From contig NC_082415.1 in the NCBI RefSeq assembly GCF_004011695.2, positions 1,612,001-1,676,000 on the forward strand: 64,000 nucleotides of DNA. The letters are read 5' to 3'. The notes beneath the pieces are model-generated. The model was given only the letters and a program-made list of their open reading frames with translations, searched no databases and was not told the DNA's origin. The stretch's first letter is position 1. Every line of letters starts with the position of its first letter. Both the position numbers and the translations under genes were made by a program. This stretch comes from Ascochyta rabiei. Its lineage: Eukaryota > Ascomycota > Dothideomycetes > Pleosporales > Didymellaceae. Below are positions 33,153-41,699 of this stretch, piece by piece.

Positions 33153-35549
33153 ATGGCAAAGTTTGCATGCGCTTTACTCGTCTGTGCTGCTCTTCTTGGA
33201 GGCGCTGTGACTCAGAGCACCAAACAAACATACATTGTTCAACTAGAGTCACAGCCAGATCTTCGTAGATCTACCATCCAACGACGCTCTGCTCATGAGA
33301 GTTCCCTCCAAAGAGTTGCTCCTCAGAACACCATAATCTATTCGTACCAGCATGTATTCGATGGGTACGCTGCATCTCTCAGTGACACCCAAGCTCGAGC
33401 TCTGCTTGACCAACCTGGAGTCAAAGCTGTCACTCGCTCAAAGAAGTATCACCTCCACACAACCCACACGCCTGAATTTCTTGGTCTAAACAACGTCGCG
33501 TTGTTTGGGCAGACCACATTAGCATCGTCTGGAACCAACGAAACCGAAAACGGGAATACCACCGCTGATTCTGAATCAGACATAGTGATTGGCATTGTGG
33601 ACACGGGGGTCTGGCCTGAGAGTGAGAGCTTTGACGATACTGGCATGCCACCTGTCCCGTCTTGGTGGAAGGGCTCTTGTGTAGAAGGAGAGCAGCTCAC
33701 TGCAGCTGATTGCAATAAAAAGCTCGTCGGAGCGAAATGGTTCAGCCAGGGGTATGAAGCTGATTTCAATGGTAGAAACAATGGCACTGCATTTAACTTT
33801 CATCGGGACTACCGGTCCGCAAGAGACGCTCAGGGCCACGGATCACACACCGCTTCTACCGCGGCCGGCAGCGTTGTCCAGAACGCGAGCTTATTTGGAC
33901 AAGCTTCTGGAAGCGCTCGAGGTATGGCCCCAAAGGCGCGGATAGCTGCGTACAAGGTCTGTTGGGGAGTTGAGACAACCAGCGACTGCACGAGCCCAGA
34001 TATACTCGCAGCTCTCGATGCTGCTATTGAAGATGGAGTCAAGATAGTCTCTCTTTCTCTCGGCGGCGAACCAAGCCTTTTACCCGACCCAGTATACGTC
34101 GGATTGTTCTCTGCAATGGCAAAGGGAATATTCGTCTCCATGTCTGCTGGCAATGATGGGCCTGGAGCCGGTACAGTGGCAAATAATGTCCCTTGGATTT
34201 TGACTGTTGGAGCGAGCACAACTGACCGTGATTTCCCGGCCACTGCTGTTCTTGGCAATGGGCTGAACATCACCGGCAAGTCACTCTCAGTCAATGAGGA
34301 TGGCTCTTTTCCAAAGTTTCAGGAACTACCACTCATTCTGGCCAGCGATGCGGCGAATGCGAATTCGACGAATAGCGACGATGCTTCCCTGTGTCAACCT
34401 GGTTCTCTTTCTTCCAGTAAGGTTGCTGGAAACATCGTCGTATGCATAAGGGGAATAAACGATAGAGTAGAAAAGGGCCAAGTTGTTAAAGATGCTGGGG
34501 GTTTGGGAATGATTCTAGTCAACGCTGACTGGGAAGGCGAAGATACAATAACAGACCCACATGTTCTTCCGGCTATCAACGTTGGCGCGAGCTATCGATC
34601 TGCATTGGCAGAGTACGTCGGTACCAAGGGCGCGAAAGCTGGTTTGGATATCAAGGGCACCACATTTGGTTTTCAAGCCCCTTCAATAGCCGCTTTCAGT
34701 TCAAGAGGTCCGAACTACCCTGTCCCAGAATTGCTTAAGCCTGACATAACGGGACCTGGAGTCAACATTTTGGCCGCATGGCCGAACAACCTGCCAGTCA
34801 CCAGTCTTCTTGAGGATACCCGAAGAGCCAGTTTCAACCTACTTTCAGGGACCTCCATGTCTTGTCCCCACCTGAGTGGCATAGCCGCATTGATCTTGGC
34901 AAGACGTCCCGGTTGGAGCGCTGCTGCCGTCCGCTCAGCTTTAATGACAACCGCATACACCACGACCAGGGGCAGTGATACACCCATAACGGACGCCTCT
35001 GACGGGGTTCCGGCATCGCCTTTCGACTATGGAAATGGCCATGTAGATGCACTCGCCGCTTTGAACCCCGGCTTGGTATACGACATCAAGACTGATGACT
35101 ACATAGACTTTCTATGCTATTATAACAGCTCTGCTGAATATATCCAAGGCATCACTGGCACGAATAGTACTTGCTCCGATAACAAGGAGTACAGCCCATA
35201 CGATCTCAATTATCCGTCTTTCGCAGCTGGCTACGACACGGCAAAAAACGAAAGTGAACCTAAGACTATACACTTTAAGCGAACGGTTACTAACGTTGGC
35301 GATCCCGGCACCTATCGTTTCAACGTGTCGCTCAGCAGCCCTGACCTCGTCAATGTCTTGGTAGAGCCTAAGGAGCTTACCTTCAACGCATCAAATGAGC
35401 AAAAGGGATTTACTGTCACAGCAACACTTAAACCGTCTGCCGCGGGTACAACTGTGACAGGAAGATTGGTTTGGTCAAACGGGTTGCACAAAGTTGGGAG
35501 CTCCTTAGGATTCGTATGGGGCAACTTGGCCGACCTGGGCTCAGATTGA
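33153..35549 (+). CDS. Plant-type subtilisin-like serine protease (S8), secreted
   Basis: An uninterrupted 798-residue preproprotease. Residues 1-20 form a signal peptide. About 25-105 is an I9 propeptide (TYIVQL) ending at TTHTPEFLGL, the usual start of plant subtilase catalytic domains. The triad is Asp150 (DTGVWPES), His229 (GHGSHT) and Ser568 (GTSMSCPH), with oxyanion Asn334 (SAGNDGP). A PA-type insertion occupies about 375-500. FSSRGPN and LKPDITGPGVNILAAW (residues 516-543) are plant subtilase hallmarks. An Fn3-like domain (about 685-785, TVTNVG) closes the protein. Many N-x-S/T sites suit secretion. The start has a good context (CACCATTATGG). No introns and no RIP stops are present, unlike everything around it. 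Likely an apoplastic endoprotease; the substrate is unknown. Fungal subtilases usually lack this PA-plus-Fn3 layout, so acquisition from a plant is inferred. Confidence 0.93.
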   Translation: MAKFACALLVCAALLGGAVTQSTKQTYIVQLESQPDLRRSTIQRRSAHESSLQRVAPQNTIIYSYQHVFDGYAASLSDTQARALLDQPGVKAVTRSKKYHLHTTHTPEFLGLNNVALFGQTTLASSGTNETENGNTTADSESDIVIGIVDTGVWPESESFDDTGMPPVPSWWKGSCVEGEQLTAADCNKKLVGAKWFSQGYEADFNGRNNGTAFNFHRDYRSARDAQGHGSHTASTAAGSVVQNASLFGQASGSARGMAPKARIAAYKVCWGVETTSDCTSPDILAALDAAIEDGVKIVSLSLGGEPSLLPDPVYVGLFSAMAKGIFVSMSAGNDGPGAGTVANNVPWILTVGASTTDRDFPATAVLGNGLNITGKSLSVNEDGSFPKFQELPLILASDAANANSTNSDDASLCQPGSLSSSKVAGNIVVCIRGINDRVEKGQVVKDAGGLGMILVNADWEGEDTITDPHVLPAINVGASYRSALAEYVGTKGAKAGLDIKGTTFGFQAPSIAAFSSRGPNYPVPELLKPDITGPGVNILAAWPNNLPVTSLLEDTRRASFNLLSGTSMSCPHLSGIAALILARRPGWSAAAVRSALMTTAYTTTRGSDTPITDASDGVPASPFDYGNGHVDALAALNPGLVYDIKTDDYIDFLCYYNSSAEYIQGITGTNSTCSDNKEYSPYDLNYPSFAAGYDTAKNESEPKTIHFKRTVTNVGDPGTYRFNVSLSSPDLVNVLVEPKELTFNASNEQKGFTVTATLKPSAAGTTVTGRLVWSNGLHKVGSSLGFVWGNLADLGSD

Positions 35550-35703
35550 ACTGACAGCTCTACTATGTAGAATGGATACCGGACTAAACAGTGAGCTATT
35601 TGAGAGAATTGACTATCATTTTGTTGTTTCTCTATTATGGCGTAGTAATACCTATAAGACCCTTCCAATTTAGCGTTATGCTCATGCTTCTGCTGTGTCG
35701 GCA
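35550..35703. other. Protease 3' flank
   Basis: Non-coding, with normal composition. No clear polyadenylation signal stands out, though AT-rich stretches at 35612-35660 are suitable. Confidence 0.4.
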
Positions 35704-36022
35704 TCAAATGCGCTCATGGGAATCTTTTGCGCTCTTGAGACGACATGAGGTTCCTCGTGTCCATATATGATCCTCTGGAGGTTTGGGTTGATTTTTCGGA
35801 CCAGGTTGGCCATTGTGATTAGAAACCGGCGATTCGTTCTGGCGGCGGCGGCGGCGGATAAGAAAGAAACGTAGCTATCGCTACGATGGTCATAACTGCC
35901 GCTATGCCAACGGCTACTCCTACTTTGGCTCCGGTTGACAGTACTTCGCCAATTCTACCGTCGCGGAAGGCATTGCTGCTCGTTTCACCGCCGGTGGACA
36001 CCAGCTCAGTCATCCGTTGCAT
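35704..36022 (-). pseudogene. Frameshifted tail of a single-pass membrane protein
   Basis: On the minus strand, the frame from 36022 has a Ser/Gly-rich stretch, then GAKVGVAVGIAAVMTIVAIA as a membrane helix. It then runs into a proline-only stretch. Shifting one base at about 35855-35865 gives FFLIRRRRRQNE, a perfect stop-transfer tail, and a hydrophilic cytoplasmic end of some 45 residues stopping at 35704. Fungal wall-sensor and lectin-like surface proteins commonly have this STGAK-helix-RRRRR layout. The extracellular part upstream of 36022 is missing. It is either a pseudogene end or a last exon with a sequencing error in the CCG repeat region. Confidence 0.5.
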
Positions 36023-36144
36023 TGATTTTCAAGAGCGCGAGGATCCTCCCAGAAAGCCGACGCCCTTCGATGTCATCAGCATATGGCGCACTTAGGATCA
36101 GCTGTCATCGAACATCTCGCTCCAAAATCTGAGGAGTTGAGGAT
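36023..36144. other. Junction between membrane-protein relic and copia fragment
   Basis: Balanced composition, nothing recognised. The extracellular domain expected upstream of the membrane helix is not readable here. Confidence 0.4.
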
Positions 36145-36674
36145 TAAGTGCATCACCACAGTCCAGTGCGACACATGCTAGAGAGCCAAGACTAAGAGAC
36201 AATTTAGGCGAACGGTGCAGCAGATTGACGAAGGTCCTAGTAAGCAGATGTAAACAGACTCCCATTCAGATAGAGAAGAAAGCTCCGTTAAGGAGAAGAG
36301 CTGACTGCGTGTCACTGACTGATACTAAGGCTTTCTCTAGGACTTTTACCTAAGGAACTTCTACTCAAGAATAATCTCCTAAGCAAATTTGTTATCTACT
36401 TCTTGGATACCCTTACCCGCTTCCTCCATTAGCAATATCAGATTCAATCAAGTTGATTAAGCGCGACGGAGGGATCACGATGAAACCAGAGGTGGCTGAA
36501 CAGTGCGCTGCGCAGTTGGCCTCTCCAGAACCTACAGTACCAGACACCCAAGCTCAGAACAGAGGTGCCAAACGCTCACAGAGTGTGGTCAAAGAAAATG
36601 CACGCACTTTGAGACAAGACGTGAACTTACTACGCGAGATGAAGCCAGAGACTGTACAAGCCGCAGTCTACTAA
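36145..36674 (+). pseudogene. copia integrase fragment, almost free of RIP
   Basis: The translation gives ITTVQCDTC.RAKTKRQ near 36150-36210, matching the end of the copia GAG-pre-integrase zinc site. The integrase core continues in shifted frames to PDTQAQNRGAKRSQ and VKENARTLRQD (36520-36625) and ends EMKPETVQAAVY at 36674. The same tract in the copia at 17831-23023 (19870-20370) is full of stops, while here Gln, Trp and Arg codons survive. A few indels and stops break the frame, and no LTRs are present. The last 74 codons (36453-36674) are open, but this is a fragment, not a gene. Confidence 0.75.
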
Positions 36675-37346
36675 TGAATGCTGATATCGTAAATTGACTA
36701 AAAAATTGCTCTTCTCCTCTGCAACCTTAACATAACAACAGCAATATAATCAAAGCAAGCGTACAAAAGCAAAATACGGACATAGGGCCCTGCACACCAA
36801 AAGATCATCAGAATCTATCTTAACCTAGCGAGGATATTCTATCCTCAGCTTCCTAGAGCCTCTAGGCGTCTGGTTGCTGCACGCTGCCTGGTTATTTAAC
36901 CTGTTCTGTTGCAAAAAAATCCGGATTTGCAGAGCACAGACTACGCCTACAACAAATTATCTTATCTTATTTTATCTAAAACAATCTTATCTAAATATTA
37001 CTACAACTAATAAAACAATCTATCTTTATAACAGATAGCAACAAGCCTTTCCTTAGCTTTCTACTTTTAACCTCTTCTTTCTTCTCCTGGAGGTCTATAA
37101 GTTAGGCCAGTAAGAATAGAATAAAGGCAAGATTAGTAATGCTAAGACTGCCTTTTTCCCTATTTTTCAGCCCTAAAAAGCGGACAGAGACTGGGTACCT
37201 CTGCCTGTGCAAAAATAAGCTCTTCTCTAGTTATTTTATAGTTATTTTGTTATAAAAGAGAAGGAAGCCCTACCTAGGACTAGGACCCTGGGACTATAGA
37301 ACTAGAACCACCACCTAATAGAGAGTACTCTCTAGATAGAGAGACA
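36675..37346 (+). other. LINE 5' region, transition back to RIPped DNA
   Basis: Moderately RIPped leader before the LINE ORF1. It includes TTATCTTATCTTATTTTATC-like AT repeats at about 36957-36980. No gene is recognised. Confidence 0.4.
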
Positions 37347-38628
37347 ATGGAAATAAGCACCCTAAGCTCCCTAATCTCTCTAGGAGAGATGTACCCGCCT
37401 ACACCTACCCCTAGACATCTGTCTATACCCTTATTGTTAACACCTTACCAAAGTAACCTACTTTAGGAATACAACAACCTAGTATATTCAACAGAACTGC
37501 AACTATACCTCTACCCTCTGCTCCTTCTAAACAACTAGCTAGTAGACCTGCTAATGTAACAGCACCTAGACTCCCCCCTTTCTAATTTAACATAGCTACC
37601 AGACCTATAGCCTAAGCTCCTATTACTAAGACAGTAAAAGAAGCACTATCTATTGCTGAAACAATAGTAATTTAGGCTTCTTTCTTAGCTACCTCTAACA
37701 AAGAACAATTAAACCTCCTAGACCTTCTTGAAATCTTTAGGGATTACACAGAACACAGCTGGATAAACAAGCAAGGCCTCTCTATGCTAGCTTCCTAAGT
37801 ATTGAACCTAGAATTAGTATTAAAGACAATTAAAATAAGAGCAAAGCTCCTCTTAAAACCTACTATAGTTGCTAAGACCTCTACTATACAACCTACTACC
37901 TAGCCTACTTTATATACATCTATAGCTGCTACTAACCTCCTTAAGAGTATAGAGTAGCAAACATTTACAAAAAAGAAGTAACCTACTATTGTAAAAAACT
38001 CTCTAAGTGTACGCTAACTAGTCCTTACGCAAGAACAAGAACTGTCCTCTTTTACCCCCCTAGAAATGCGTAACGCCTTTAATAAGGCCTTTATAGATAA
38101 AGGAGTAAATCTCCCTCTAATTGCCTCTGCTAGCCTAAGCAGAAGGAATGGTATAGTCCTTACTACTACGCCTACCTTTACAGCAAAATACCTACTTAAA
38201 AACTAAGTAATCTAGCAATTAGTTTCTACCTATAAGAAAACCCTTCTAATAGAACTATAGCACAAAGTAATACTACACAACATTCCTACATCTCTAGAAA
38301 CAAATTAGGACCTAGGGGTGCTTAAGTTGAAAATAACTACCTTAAATAAAGGCCTAACTATAGTAGGAAATCTATTCTGGCTAATAAGCTATAAAGTAAG
38401 ACAAAAGCAATAACTAGGCTCTGTCTGTATAGCGTTTGCTATAGAAAAAGAAGCATAACAAGCTATAAGGAACAGAATTCACCTACTAGGAGCTAGTATA
38501 AAAGCAGGAAAGTTTATTACTACGCCTTCTACCATATAATGCTAAAAATGCTAGCATTTTAGGCATATAGAGAGCAGGGGCCTCTATAGCACTACATGTA
38601 AAATATATGCAGAAAAACACCCTTAAAC
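37347..38628 (+). pseudogene. Tad1-like LINE ORF1 (gag-like), truncated
   Basis: Starting at ATG 37347 the plus-strand frame gives a Ser/Pro-rich N-terminus with RIP stops. Later, an RNA-binding-like domain near 38330-38500 reads LNKGLTIVGNLFWLISYKVR and then QAIRNRIHLLGA. It ends in a degenerate zinc knuckle (C.KC.HFRHIESRG, then CKIYAEKH; Cys codons changed to Tyr or Gly) at 38539-38620. This is the layout of ORF1 in Tad1-type fungal LINEs. The LTR beginning at 38629 cuts it off; no ORF2 reverse transcriptase follows. Confidence 0.6.
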
Positions 38629-38769
38629 TGTTAGATTGGATGGTAATGGTAATGAGTTGATGATGATGTATTAATGTTCTGTTCTTGTTCTATTTAAGGG
38701 TGACTTTGGTCTGATCTAGGTTCTAGTAGGGGCCCCTGCACGGTTTCTTGGCAGGTATATCGCCTAACA
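38629..38769 (-). repeat. 141-bp copia LTR, inverted copy
   Basis: TGTTAGATTGG to CGCCTAACA; reverse complement of 39867-40007, equal in length. On its inner side, 28 further bases also match in inverted form (38770-38797 with 39839-39866). Its outer edge joins the LINE exactly at the LTR terminus. Confidence 0.8.
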
Positions 38770-38799
38770 CATTTCTCTAATACCTTTCATTTAACAATA

Positions 38800-39713
38800 A
38801 CACTGTACAAATGTAATACGTGTGTCTTTGTATAGGCATGAAGGTGATTTAACTAGTCTAGACTAAGCTTGTTAGTAGTCTATCTGTTATTAGAGACTCT
38901 AATAACCTAGTTATAGGGCAGGTTGTCCTCTTTATACTAGGCAGAGAGGTAGTTATAGCCTTTAAAGATAATAAAGGGTAAAATAGCCTACCCTGTGCCA
39001 TTAATGCCCTGTATAACTGCTGTCTACTCTTAATTACCATACTACACTGCCTTTAGCCGTCCTTAACACTCTAAGCCTGTAATAACTACTCCTGTTGATT
39101 TCTAGCCTATTATAAAGCCTGTCTTATTAAATTTGTACGTGTTATTGTTCTAGATGCTATACTAAGCTTTAATCTTCGCTATAAGCCTAAACTAGCCCCT
39201 ATTAATCTCTAGATTCTTATAGACGACTCTCTTATAGTCGTACTTGCAATTAAACCTTATTTTAAGGTTAGGACGGCGCACAATAAACCTGTTAGGCTAG
39301 TTTATGCTAATATAGCCTATATTACGCTTAGTACGTAAAGAGTTAGCTATATTAGCTATAGCAGCTAGTTAAATAGCAAATCCTTATGCATCTAGCTTAA
39401 GAATGTACTTAGCAATTACATCCTCCTTAGTCTAATCTATATTCTGTTAACTTAGCGTATAATTAGCTTGTGTAGGTTGTTCTATGTATTAATTGCGTAG
39501 TGTACTGCAAGGCGCTTTGTATATGGCTGCAGCGCGTTATATAGTAAGGTATGCGTCTTATTTAAGTGCCTAGAGCGTAAGCTGTATTGCAGCCTCTTTT
39601 CAGGGCGTAGATTTATATTGTTGTTAAGTTATCGCGTTATGAGGTAGAATGTTGGTGTAGTCTTAGCAGAGTGGCCGACTCGCCTGTGTGGCTAACTTAC
39701 CTGTAGAATACGT
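38800..39713 (-). pseudogene. N-terminal half of pogo/Fot1-like transposase with TIR
   Basis: On the minus strand, after the terminal repeat (39671-39713, starting ACGTATTCTACAGG inside TA), the translation follows pogo/Fot1 transposases. A KLDAQGFAI helix-turn-helix region lies around 39390-39420, followed by a W...F..R.P.LK..F.....YKR stretch. Next are NKTGF (Asp to Asn at the expected first catalytic position, NFDETGF in relatives) and VIQGINGTGQAILPFIIFKG. Similarity stops near 38810, at the inverted LTR flank. The remaining catalytic residues are absent. Confidence 0.65.
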
Positions 39714-39866
39714 TATAACTACTATAACACTAAAAGCTAATAGTTTTGTTGCCTAGATAGAAGAATAAAACCTAGAGCTATTAAACAGCCCTGGTATAGG
39801 CACCTTCTACAGACAAAACATAAGCAGAGAGAGTGTTCTTGTTAAATGAAAGGTATTAGAGAAATG

Positions 39867-40007
39867 GGTTAGGCGATATACCTGCTAAGATACCGTGCAG
39901 GGGCCCCTACTAGAACCTTAATAAGATTAAAATCACCCTTACATAGAACAAAAAAAGACAATTAATCCATTATTATTAACTTATTACTATCACTATCTAA
40001 TCTAACA
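39867..40007 (+). repeat. 141-bp copia LTR followed by primer-binding site
   Basis: Inverted match of 38629-38769. It ends ATCTAATCTAACA and is directly followed by ATTAAGAGTCTTAC, so it acts as a 5' LTR. The 27 bases before it (AAAGGTATTAGAGAAATG) look like a polypurine tract, which would make it also a 3' LTR of a preceding unit. Confidence 0.75.
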
Positions 40008-40021
40008 ATTAAGAGTCTTAC
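40008..40021 (+). promoter_or_regulatory. Primer-binding site, half-tRNA type
   Basis: ATTAAGAGTCTTAC, identical to the three other copia primer sites in the window. Confidence 0.65.
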
Positions 40022-40031
40022 TGCCGCTACG

Positions 40032-40790
40032 ATGAGCGCTAATAACAAGCGAAATAGCGACTAGCTAAAGCTAGAGGGACGCGACGGTTATTCTTACTAA
40101 CTTTAGCAACTAGGTATCCTAGTACTACTAACTTAAGACTAAGTGCTAATTACAAGATATATAGCTGCTAGTAGACCCTAAAGGGGTGCAACTCTAACGC
40201 ATATAACTAAAGGCGCTACTACCTCTAGAAATTACTAATATAAACTAGTAATAAGCATAAGTAACACCTTAACTACGTTATTATAGACTATCTAAACAGG
40301 TTAAAGCAGAGCTTGCAGAACAACACACAAAGTAACAGACATATTAATAACTGCGCTGTAAATACCTATAATCCTAATACAGGTATTAGACCTCTTAGAA
40401 AAGAGATAAGACGTATATTAAGAAGATTATAAAGACTATAAGCTTCACCTTAAGTTCTACAAGATACTTAAGAAGGACTATTAAGATAAGAAAAGTAAAA
40501 TATTAAGAACAGTTAAGCATATTCTTACAACAGTAATACTACGTCTACAGCTAAGCTGCTGTGCAGAAAATAGAACGCTGCGCAAATAGATAACTGCCCT
40601 TTAAGACACTGTTAGAGTAGATGTAGAAAAAGAACATGCGTAAGTATAAGAAAGATACTACGCTGCACTTTAACTAATATAAATAATTACAAATTAGGAG
40701 ATATAGCTAGGTAAATACAAGTAGGCAGCAACTTAAGCTATGACCTTTAAATTGGCTAAAATTATTATAGTGGAGTAAAAGTACAAGGCC
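40032..40790 (+). pseudogene. Truncated copia gag
   Basis: Begins ATGAGCGCTAATAAC 24 bp after the LTR. The translation starts MSANNKRNSDWLKLEGRDGY and continues as a hydrophilic, stop-ridden gag-like frame. No pol or 3' LTR follows; the element breaks off at the tandem repeat near 40790. Confidence 0.55.
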
Positions 40791-40791
40791 G

Positions 40792-40968
40792 ACTAGTAAG
40801 GGCCTAGAAGGCCATTGGGGTTTAGGTGCACGTGATTATTAGGGGTGTTAACTGGCAAGGGCTTAAAGGGCTATTAGGGTTTAGGTGCACGTGATTATTA
40901 GGGGTGTTAACTAGCAAGGGCTTAAAGGGCCATTAGGGATTAGAGGCACGTGATTGTTGGGAGGGTAA
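40792..40968. repeat. 59-bp tandem repeat, three copies
   Basis: Units at 40792-40850, 40851-40909 and 40910-40968. Each has AAGGGC...ATT(A/G)GG followed by a GGCACGTGATT or TGCACGTGATT core (E-box-like CACGTG). Copies are well conserved and less AT-rich than the surroundings. Confidence 0.85.
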
Positions 40969-41290
40969 ATCAGATAATCTTAGCAACCTATTAGGGCTTG
41001 CTATTAAAGACAATAACCTTCTTACATTAAGTAATATTCTTACCTATAGAAATAGCGACTAATATACAACTTAAACACCTATAAACCTTAGCCTTAGAAA
41101 GGCTAAGGCTACTACAGCTAGTACTTGATAGGACATTAATATACAGTACGTGAAAAACAGCATCTTCTTTATAATATCCTTTTACGCAGTTATAATACAG
41201 TATTTATAGGACAGGCCTAGTAAGCAGTTATATACTAAGCAGCAGGCCAAGAAAAACAGCATAGAGTAAAAGGCGTTAGACAGATCCAAC
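40969..41290. other. Unassigned RIPped sequence
   Basis: No gene recognised. A CCTTAGCCTTAGAAAGGCTAAGG hairpin lies at about 41085-41108. Confidence 0.45.
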
Positions 41291-41358
41291 ACTAACAGTA
41301 CAGAACTAAGCTAGGCTTAGGAATCTATTAGGACTTATAGTAAAAAGTCTACACATAC
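41291..41358. repeat. 66-bp tandem repeat unit split by gypsy insertion (left copy)
   Basis: ACTAACAGTACAGAACTAAG to CTACACATAC; two further copies lie at 56151-56280 on the far side of the 14.8-kb element. Confidence 0.8.
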
Positions 41359-41613
41359 TGTTCCAGTATAAGTATCGAAGCATCTTATTAGCAGGCACAT
41401 TAGGAAGGATACTTATTATTATTATTGTTAAGGGCTAAAGAGACAGGTGATACAGTAGTTGAATTCTATAAGTAGGTGTTTCTAGTTGTTGTTATAGGTG
41501 TTGTGCCTTAACAGTTCCTTTTTAGGCCTCTTATACCCTTCTGCCAGCCAGATTACGTACACTAGCTAAGCATCCTAGTTCTTACTAAGGCAGTTACTGT
41601 GTGCACCAGCACA
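41359..41613 (-). repeat. 3' LTR of large gypsy (255 bp)
   Basis: Pairs with 55894-56148 over full length; adjacent to the polypurine tract. Confidence 0.9.
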
Positions 41614-41630
41614 AACCTCCCCCCCTTAAG
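41614..41630 (-). promoter_or_regulatory. Polypurine tract of large gypsy
   Basis: Minus strand CTTAAGGGGGGGGAGGTT-like purine run directly before the 3' LTR. Confidence 0.7.
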
Positions 41631-41699
41631 AGCTTAGCCCTATTAAGTAAATAAACTAAGTTAAAACTAAACTCTAAACTAATTACTAACCCCCCTTAT

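Noticed and set aside
33430..35707. Several minus-strand and alternate frames of 60-154 codons across the protease
   Set aside because: Shadows of the protease coding sequence; no independent motifs.
38858..39040. 60-codon minus-strand frame as a gene
   Set aside because: Lies in the pogo transposase region but in a different frame from the conserved motifs.
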